Assembly (NCBI GenBank): GCA_021299075.1
Contig: JAJTFU010000205.1
Location: 1 to 6,725, forward strand
Length of the DNA stretch: 6,725 nt
Direction: 5' to 3'
Source of the DNA: Novosphingobium sp.
GTDB lineage: Bacteria > Pseudomonadota > Alphaproteobacteria > Sphingomonadales > Sphingomonadaceae
Shown here: in pieces, positions 1 through 6,725 of the stretch
How positions within the stretch are numbered: the stretch's first letter is position 1
Layout: every line of letters begins with the position of its first letter
Translations under genes and position numbers: made by a program
The notes under the pieces: model-generated
Seen by the model: the letters and a program-made list of their open reading frames with translations, nothing else
The model's database searches: none
What the model was told of the DNA's origin: nothing

Positions 1-980
1 CGCTGGATGAATTCGAAGAACACCGGGCCGATCATGGCCTGGCTGAAGATCTGCAGCAGCAGGCGCGGATCATCGTTCTCGGTCGACCCGTCGAGCAGGA
101 TGCCGCGCCGCTGCAGCTCGCCCACAGGCTCGCCATGACCGGGCAGACGCTCGTCGAGCATCTCGTAATAGGTCGCCGGCGGTGCGGGCGCGAAGGGCGT
201 GCCCAGCGCGGCGAGCCGGTCCCACACGGCGTAGAGATCGTCGCAGGCAAAGGCGATGTGCTGGATCCCCTCGCCGTTATAGGCGCGCAGGTATTCCTCG
301 ATCTGGCCGCCGCCACCGGCGCCTTCCTCGTTGAGCGGAATGCGGATCTTGCCGTCGGGCGCGGTCATCGCCTTGCTGGTCAGGCCGGTGTACTCGCCCT
401 TGATGTCGAAATAGCGGATCTCACGGAAGCCGGCGATCCGCTCATAGAAGGCGGCCCAGTGGGCCATGCGCCCGCCATAGACGTTGTGGGTCAGGTGATC
501 GATCAGCTGAAGGCCGGTGCCGACCGGGTGGCGATCGACGCCTGCATGGTAGACGAAATCGATGTCATAGATCGAAAGGTCCGCGCCATAGCGGTCGATC
601 AGATAGATCATCGATCCGCCGATCCCGCGGAAGGCCGGCAGGCGCAGTTCCATCACCCCGGTGCGACTTTTGACCGGCTCGGCCCCGCGCTCGATCGCCT
701 CGGCATAGGCCTTGGCCGCATCGCGCACCCGCCAGCCCATCCCGCAAGCCGAAGGGCCATGTTCCTGGGCGAAGTACCAGGCCGGGCTCTTCGGCTCGTA
801 ATTGGCGATCAGATTGATATCGCCCTGGCGCCACAGCTGGACGTCCTTGGAGCGGTGGCGGGCAATCTCGGTAAAGCCCATGGCGGCAAAGACCGGCTCC
901 AGCACGCCCTTTTCCGGCGCGCAGAACTCGACGAATTCGAACCCGTCCAGGCCCAGCGGGTTTTCGAAAAGGTCGGCCAT
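1..980 (-). CDS. hppD: 4-hydroxyphenylpyruvate dioxygenase (partial, C-terminus beyond window)
   Basis: This Fe(II) enzyme converts 4-hydroxyphenylpyruvate and O2 to homogentisate and CO2, the second step of tyrosine catabolism, in the cytoplasm. I translated 326 complete codons. The protein starts MADLFENPLGLDGFEFVEFC, which matches the usual HPPD N-terminus, so the ATG at 980 is well supported. An AGGAG Shine-Dalgarno lies at 991-995, 10 nt upstream. The vicinal-oxygen-chelate C-terminal domain carries the metal triad: H162 (in IDHLTHNVY), H241 (in GIQHIAF) and E323 (in FFEFIQ). The substrate-pocket glutamines Q226, Q240 and Q310 are also present. The frame is open at the left edge. About 30 residues, including the C-terminal helix that closes the active site, should lie outside. 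It runs in the same direction as aguA, 91 bp downstream of it, and appears to have its own promoter. No disruption is seen. Confidence 0.97.
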   Translation of the reverse strand, partial: MADLFENPLGLDGFEFVEFCAPEKGVLEPVFAAMGFTEIARHRSKDVQLWRQGDINLIANYEPKSPAWYFAQEHGPSACGMGWRVRDAAKAYAEAIERGAEPVKSRTGVMELRLPAFRGIGGSMIYLIDRYGADLSIYDIDFVYHAGVDRHPVGTGLQLIDHLTHNVYGGRMAHWAAFYERIAGFREIRYFDIKGEYTGLTSKAMTAPDGKIRIPLNEEGAGGGGQIEEYLRAYNGEGIQHIAFACDDLYAVWDRLAALGTPFAPAPPATYYEMLDERLPGHGEPVGELQRRGILLDGSTENDDPRLLLQIFSQAMIGPVFFEFIQ

Positions 981-1008
981 GGCGGTCGTGCTCCTGTCGC
1001 GAATTTCG

Positions 1009-1022
1009 GTTTCAGTTGAAAC
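1009..1022. promoter_or_regulatory. Inverted repeat, candidate repressor operator of hppD
   Basis: A perfect 6-bp inverted repeat with a 2-bp centre, GTTTCA-GT-TGAAAC, lies between aguA and hppD. Two outer pairs (TT at 1005-1006 and AA at 1025-1026) extend the symmetry to about 22 bp. It covers the predicted -10 element and transcription start of hppD, the classical position for repression. The size and symmetry suit a dimeric winged-helix regulator such as a MarR-type protein. The regulator is not in the window, so its identity is only a guess. Confidence 0.55.
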
Positions 1023-1047
1023 TAAATGCGCGCGTGACCGGAGTCAA
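1019..1047 (-). promoter_or_regulatory. Candidate sigma70-type promoter of hppD
   Basis: Read on the minus strand, TTGACT (1042-1047) is a five-of-six match to the -35 consensus. A 17-bp spacer follows, then TAGTTT (1019-1024) as a moderate -10 element. Transcription would start near 1012 and give a leader of roughly 30 nt before the hppD ATG at 980, with AGGAG inside the leader. It is the best promoter-like match I noticed in the window. The inverted repeat at 1009-1022 overlaps it. Confidence 0.5.
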
Positions 1048-1071
1048 GGATTCGTCAGACCGAAACCTCCG

Positions 1072-2060
1072 TCAGAACCGCGGCATCTGCTGGCTGGCGC
1101 AGTGGAACGAGCCACCGCCGGCGAGGACCGCATCGGCCAGCACGCCAACCACCGCCCGGTCCGGAAACAGCGCCTGAATCGCCGCGACGCCATCATCGTC
1201 GTGGCGGGTGCCATAGATCGGCACGACCACGACATTGCTGGTCACGGCGAAGTTCATATAGCTCGCCGGCTCGATCCGCCCGCCTTCGCTTGTCACCCGG
1301 CCCGGCGACGGCACTTCGGCGACTTTCAAGCCAAATGCCTCCGCCCGTGCCTTCGCATCGGCATAGATCGCGGCATTGGGATCATCGGCCCCGCTGGGGC
1401 GCGGGACAGCCAGCACGCCGGGCGCAACGAACCGCGCGAGGTTGTCGACGTGGCCATCGGTGTGATCGTTGATCAGGCCATCACCCAGCCACAGCACCCG
1501 GTCAAAACCCAGATCGCGGGCCAGCCGTGCCTCCAGGTCGGCGCGCACGAGCTGCGGGTTGCGGTTGGGATTGAGCAGGCACTGCTCGGTCGTCGCGACA
1601 AGGCCCGTGCCATCGCAATCGAGCGCCCCGCCCTCGAGGATCCAGTCGGCCGTGGCGACGGGCAGGCCCGCGCTTTCCGCCAGCTCCGCGCCAATCTCCT
1701 GATCGCCGTCCATCAAGTACTTGCCGCCCCAGCCGTTGAAGCCGAAGCGCTGGCCCAGCGCCGCGCCATCGCGCTGCACCACCAGCGGGCCGGTATCGCG
1801 CAGCCAGACATCGCCATAGCGGCGCGTCTCCAGCTTTACCGCCGCGCTGCACAGCGCGCTGGCGCGGGCGTGGTTGGCCGCGTCGCGCACGATCAGCCGC
1901 ACTTCCTGCCCGCTCTCGGCAACGGCATTGGCAAAGGCCGCGATCTGCTCCTGCGCGCGGCCAAGGAAGCCCGGCCATTCGACCGGATCGTGCGGAAAGC
2001 CGATCCAGATCCAGTCCTGCGGATGCCATTCGGGCGGCATCCACACGTTCGGGCTAGCCA

Positions 2061-2061
<1 letters not shown>
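1072..2061 (-). CDS. aguA: Agmatine deiminase (agmatine iminohydrolase)
   Basis: The protein has 329 aa and belongs to the PAD_porph / guanidino-group-modifying family. It hydrolyses agmatine to N-carbamoylputrescine and ammonia, part of the arginine-decarboxylase route to putrescine or of agmatine use as a nitrogen source. Visible family motifs, in order, are GDVWLRDTGP (83-92, with D84, R88, D89), FNGWGGKY (108-115), EGGALD (143-148), TTEQCLLNPNRNP (157-169), TDGHVDN (201-207, with catalytic-type H204 and D206) and the C-terminal nucleophile loop GGGSFHCASQQMP with C321. The protein is somewhat shorter than the usual 340-370 aa, and the loop has Ser318 where many homologues have Asn. The ATG shares its A with the TAA stop of the upstream peptidase gene (TAATG), suggesting translational coupling. 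A GAAGGG Shine-Dalgarno (2071-2076) sits in the last codons of that gene. The expected next enzyme, N-carbamoylputrescine amidase (AguB), is not in the window. Confidence 0.93.
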
Positions 2062-3662
<1,601 letters not shown>

Positions 3663-3736
3663 CTGCGGGGTAACCTTTCGGAGCATCTGTTTGGTCCGCC
3701 GATTGACAGAGCGGCGCCCCCTCCGCAAGCACAGCG
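3663..3736. promoter_or_regulatory. Divergent intergenic region between the peptidase gene and glnE
   Basis: These 74 bp must hold the 5' signals of both divergent genes unless transcription enters from outside. On the plus strand there is a perfect -35 hexamer TTGACA at 3703-3708, but no good TATAAT-like -10 at 16-19 bp spacing (3726-3731 reads caagca). On the minus strand GAAAGG lies about 11 nt before the peptidase ATG (plus-strand cctttc, 3674-3679) and can act as its Shine-Dalgarno. I find no convincing minus-strand promoter and no terminator hairpin. Confidence 0.4.
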
Positions 3737-6451
3737 ATGATGAACGGCGACTGGACCCACGCCCTGGCGCGCGCCCGCGACCACGCCCCCTTCCTGGAGC
3801 GCGGACTGGCGCGGCTGCCCGAGCTGGCGGCGCTGATGGCGGCGGGCGACGGCGAAGCTGCGCTGGCCTGGGCCAAGGCAGCGGGCGAAGGGGCACCCTC
3901 GATCGGATCGGCCTTGCGGCGCGAAAAGCTCGCGCTGGCCGTTGCCTTGGCCGTGGGCGACCTGGCCGGGGCCTTCCCGCTGCTGCGGGTGACGGGCGAG
4001 CTCTCCGCCTTTGCCGACCGCGCGCTTGACGCCGCGATTGCCGAGGCGATCCAGCGGCGCGTGCCCGATGCCGAACCGGCCGGTTTCCTGGCGCTCGCGC
4101 TTGGCAAGCACGGCGCGCAGGAGCTCAACTACAGCTCCGACATCGATCCGATCCTGCTCTACGACCCCGCCCTGCTCCCGCGGCGCGAGCGCGATGAACC
4201 CGGCGAGGCGGCGCAGCGTGTGGCGCGGAGCCTGATGGAGCTGATGAGCCACGTCGACGAGGAGGGCTATGTCTTCCGTGTCGACCTGCGGCTGCGCCCG
4301 GCGAGCGAAGTCAGCCCGCTGGCGATTCCGATTGGCGGAGCGCTCACGCACTACGAAAGCTCCGCGCTCGCGTGGGAACGCGCCGCCTTCATCCGGGCGC
4401 GCGCCTGCGCCGGCGACATTGCTGCGGGCGAGAACTTCCTTGCCGCCATCCGGCCGTTCGTCTGGCGCAAGAGCCTGGATTTCGGCGCGATCGCCGAGGT
4501 CGGTCGGCTGACCGGACGGATCCGCGCCAATCACCACGGGGCCAAGGCTCCCGGCCCCGGATTTGACCTCAAGAAGGGCCGCGGCGGGATCCGCGAGGTC
4601 GAATTCTTCGCCCAGATCCACCAGTTGATCCACGGCGGCCGCAATCCATCGCTCCGCCTGCGCGGCACCCGGGCCAGCCTCGATGCCCTGGCCGAGGCGG
4701 GCATCATCGAGGCCGGCGATGCCGCGCTGCTGGGCCAGAGCTATGACCGGCTGCGGGTGGTCGAGCACCGCCTGCAGATGGTGGCCGACCAGCAGACCCA
4801 CAGCCTGCCGCTCGATCCGGCCGCGCTCGACATTGTCGCGCAGCTCGATGGCCTGACTGACGGCGGCGCGCTGGTGGCCGAACTGGCCGAGATTACCGAG
4901 GCAGTCGGCCAGCGCTATGACCGGCTGGTGGCCGAGCATGCGGGCGAGCAGACCAGCGTCGCAGTCTCCGCGCCGCGCAGCGGTGCGGCGCTGGCGGCCG
5001 AGATCGAGCGGCTCGGCTTTCCGGAGCCCGAAGCGCTGGCCACGCGGATCGAGGGCTGGCGCAGCGGCAAGCTGCGGGTGCTGCGCAGCGAGGAGGCGCG
5101 GGCGGCCTTCGATGCGGTCCAGCCGCGCCTGCTCGCGGCCTTTGCCGCCGCGCCTGAGCCGCTCCACGCGCTGCTGCGGTGGGAGCAATTGCTGACAGGC
5201 CTGCCCAGCGCGGTGAACCTGTTCCGCCTGCTGGAGGCACGGCCCGGCCTTGCCGATCTGGTCGCGCGGGTGCTGTGCATGGCCCCGCCGCTGGCCGATG
5301 CCCTGGCGCGGCGGGCCGACCTGCTGGACCCGCTGATTGATGCCAGCGCCTTTGACCTGCCGGGTTCGGCGCAGGATCTGGCCGAGGTCATGGCGCGCGG
5401 CGAAGTTGGGGACGATTACGAAACGCTGCTCGGCCGGGTGCGGCGCAAGGTGGGCGAAATCCGCTTTGCCTTGGGCGTTCAGCTGATCGAGGGCACCCGC
5501 GATCCGATGGAGATCGGCGCGGCGCTCTGCCGGGTGGCCGAAGCCGCGATCCGGGTCCTCACCGACGCTGCTACTGCCGAGTTCGAGCGCATCCATGGTC
5601 AGGTGCCGGGGGGCGAACTGCTGATCGTCGGTTATGGCCGGCTCGGCGGCGGGGTGCTGACCCATGCCTCCGACCTCGACGTCGTCTTCCTGTTTACCGG
5701 CGATCATGCCGCGGAAAGCGATGGCGGCCGGCCGCTGGGCGCGACGCTCTATTTCAACCGGCTGGCGCAGCGGGTGATTGCAGCGCTGTCGGTCCCGACC
5801 GCCGAGGGCGCGCTATACGAGGTTGATACCCGGCTGCGACCGTCGGGCGCGCAGGGGCCGATCTCGGTCAGCCTGGAAGCCTTCGAGCGCTACCAGCGCG
5901 AGAATGCCTGGACCTGGGAGCATATGGCGCTGGCCCGCGCGCGGGTGCTCCATGGCTCAAATGCCGCCCAAGCCGGACTCGACGGCATCATTCGCGGTGT
6001 GCTGAAAATGGACCGCGATCCCGCCAAGCTGCGCGCCGATGTGCTGGAAATGCGGGCGACCATGGCGCAGCACAAGCCGGCCAAGGGCCCGCTCGATGTG
6101 AAGCTGGCGCGCGGCGGGCTGGTCGATGCGGAATTCATCGTCCACTACCTGCAACTGCGCGATCATGTCGCGCTGGAGCCGTCGATCCCGGTCGCGCTGG
6201 CGGGTCTGATCGCGGCGGGCAAGCTCGATCCGGCAATCCGCACGGCGCACCGCACGCTTGCCCGCTTCCTGATCGCCTCGCGGCTGCTGGCACCCGATGG
6301 GACCGAGCCGGACCCCGGTGCAAGGGCCGTACTTGCCAGCGCCTGCGAATGCGACGACTGGCGCTGTCTGATCGAGAAACTGACCGAATCGCGCCGCACC
6401 GTGGCTGATGCCTGGGCTGCTACATTCGGCGAGACCCTGGAGATCGCGTGA
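3737..6451 (+). CDS. glnE: Bifunctional glutamine synthetase adenylyltransferase/adenylyl-removing enzyme
   Basis: The protein has 904 aa, a little shorter than the ~945-aa E. coli enzyme. It adds AMP from ATP to a tyrosine of each glutamine synthetase subunit, lowering activity when nitrogen is plentiful, and removes it by phosphorolysis when nitrogen is short; PII proteins and glutamine control the direction. Two nucleotidyltransferase domains are visible. The N-terminal adenylyl-removing domain has GKHGAQELNYSSDID (123-137, metal Asp135 and Asp137) and FRVDLRLRP (180-188). The C-terminal adenylyltransferase domain has GYGRLGGGVLTHASDLD (632-648, Asp646 and Asp648) and YEVDTRLRP (694-702). 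Each half also carries the helical GlnE signature: KKGRGGIREVEFFAQ (279-293) and KLARGGLVDAEFIVHYLQL (789-807). Both active sites look intact. The start is ATG 3737 or the adjacent in-frame ATG 3740; neither has a recognisable Shine-Dalgarno. The stop overlaps the start of the peroxiredoxin gene. Confidence 0.97.
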   Translation: MMNGDWTHALARARDHAPFLERGLARLPELAALMAAGDGEAALAWAKAAGEGAPSIGSALRREKLALAVALAVGDLAGAFPLLRVTGELSAFADRALDAAIAEAIQRRVPDAEPAGFLALALGKHGAQELNYSSDIDPILLYDPALLPRRERDEPGEAAQRVARSLMELMSHVDEEGYVFRVDLRLRPASEVSPLAIPIGGALTHYESSALAWERAAFIRARACAGDIAAGENFLAAIRPFVWRKSLDFGAIAEVGRLTGRIRANHHGAKAPGPGFDLKKGRGGIREVEFFAQIHQLIHGGRNPSLRLRGTRASLDALAEAGIIEAGDAALLGQSYDRLRVVEHRLQMVADQQTHSLPLDPAALDIVAQLDGLTDGGALVAELAEITEAVGQRYDRLVAEHAGEQTSVAVSAPRSGAALAAEIERLGFPEPEALATRIEGWRSGKLRVLRSEEARAAFDAVQPRLLAAFAAAPEPLHALLRWEQLLTGLPSAVNLFRLLEARPGLADLVARVLCMAPPLADALARRADLLDPLIDASAFDLPGSAQDLAEVMARGEVGDDYETLLGRVRRKVGEIRFALGVQLIEGTRDPMEIGAALCRVAEAAIRVLTDAATAEFERIHGQVPGGELLIVGYGRLGGGVLTHASDLDVVFLFTGDHAAESDGGRPLGATLYFNRLAQRVIAALSVPTAEGALYEVDTRLRPSGAQGPISVSLEAFERYQRENAWTWEHMALARARVLHGSNAAQAGLDGIIRGVLKMDRDPAKLRADVLEMRATMAQHKPAKGPLDVKLARGGLVDAEFIVHYLQLRDHVALEPSIPVALAGLIAAGKLDPAIRTAHRTLARFLIASRLLAPDGTEPDPGARAVLASACECDDWRCLIEKLTESRRTVADAWAATFGETLEIA
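6439..6442 (+). promoter_or_regulatory. Ribosome binding site of the bcp-type gene within glnE
   Basis: GGAG lies 8 nt before the ATG at 6451, inside the last codons of glnE. It supports the ATG start over the in-frame GTG at 6448, and fits coupled translation at the TGATG junction. Confidence 0.55.
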
Positions 6452-6725
6452 TGACCATTGCCCCCGGTGACAGCCTGCCCGACGTGGCCCTGACCCGTCC
6501 CGATGGGAGCACCGTGCGCCCGACCGACTTTGCCGGGCAGAAGCTGGTGCTGTTCTTCTATCCCAAGGATGATACCCCCGGGTGCACGACGGAAAACCGC
6601 GATTTTTCGGCCCTGTCCGGCGATTTTGCCAAGGCCGGCACGGCGCTCCTGGGGATCAGCAAGGACCCGCCCAAGAAGCACGAGAAGTTCATTGCCAAGC
6701 ATGGTCTGACCGCGCCGCTGGCCAG
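6451..6725 (+). CDS. bcp: Thioredoxin-dependent peroxiredoxin, Bcp/PrxQ type (partial, C-terminus beyond window)
   Basis: The first 91 codons of an AhpC/TSA-fold peroxiredoxin are present; the usual length is about 150-155 aa. The enzyme reduces H2O2 and organic hydroperoxides using thioredoxin, in the cytoplasm. The family core is clear: GDSLPDVAL near the start, then KLVLFFYPKDDTPGCTTE with peroxidatic Cys45, its activating Thr42 and Pro43, and LLGISKDPPKKHEKF after it. Most Bcp proteins that use an intramolecular disulfide have the resolving Cys five residues after the peroxidatic one; here that position is Arg50 (…CTTENRDF). It is therefore either a 1-Cys type or has a resolving Cys further on, in the unseen part. 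The ATG shares its A with the glnE TGA (TGATG), so it is probably co-transcribed and translationally coupled with glnE. Confidence 0.92.
   Translation, partial: MTIAPGDSLPDVALTRPDGSTVRPTDFAGQKLVLFFYPKDDTPGCTTENRDFSALSGDFAKAGTALLGISKDPPKKHEKFIAKHGLTAPLA

Noticed and set aside
135..1019. A 294-codon plus-strand open frame opposite hppD
   Set aside because: It is antisense to a gene with a full set of HPPD catalytic residues and shows no recognisable domain.
1048..1075. Possible terminator between aguA and hppD
   Set aside because: No stable GC-rich stem followed by a T-run is visible on the minus strand, so read-through from aguA into hppD remains possible.
1054..1076. Short direct repeat GTCAGA (1054-1059 and 1071-1076) just after the aguA stop
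   Set aside because: Six-base repeats are common by chance. One copy includes the aguA stop codon and no third copy or symmetry is present.
3663..3896. A 78-residue N-terminal extension of the peptidase, starting at 3896
   Set aside because: It is Arg/Pro-rich, overlaps the 5' part of glnE by 160 bp and would bury the signal peptide. The start at 3662 gives a normal exported protein.

Overview
The window is about two-thirds G+C by eye. Its protein styles suggest a chromosomal segment of an alphaproteobacterium, most likely Sphingomonadales (Sphingomonas, Novosphingobium or Erythrobacter-like). That assignment is inference from recalled family resemblance, not from a search. The window is almost fully coding. 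I see no RNA gene, mobile element, CRISPR array or phage-like module.

Layout: two divergent gene groups leave a 74-bp gap at 3663-3736. Leftward (minus strand) lie a secreted M28-family zinc metallopeptidase (2061-3662), agmatine deiminase aguA (1072-2061, start overlapping the peptidase stop as TAATG), and 4-hydroxyphenylpyruvate dioxygenase hppD (1-980, C-terminus cut off by the window edge). Rightward (plus strand) lie glnE, the bifunctional glutamine-synthetase adenylyltransferase/deadenylylase (3737-6451), and a Bcp/PrxQ-type peroxiredoxin (6451-6725, C-terminus cut off). The last two overlap as TGATG.

How the genes fit together: most have nitrogen or amino-acid themes. These are peptide hydrolysis in the periplasm, agmatine (arginine-derived) breakdown, tyrosine catabolism through homogentisate, and covalent control of glutamine synthetase. 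The peptidase and aguA are probably translationally coupled, as are glnE and the peroxiredoxin. hppD appears to have its own promoter in the 91-bp gap after aguA, with a near-perfect inverted repeat over the -10 region that looks like a repressor operator.

This is mostly an ordinary housekeeping/catabolic region, and I found no convincing undescribed system. The points most worth a second look are the hppD operator, an apparently missing N-terminal segment in the M28 peptidase, the absence of a Shine-Dalgarno sequence before glnE, and the Bcp protein lacking the usual nearby resolving cysteine.
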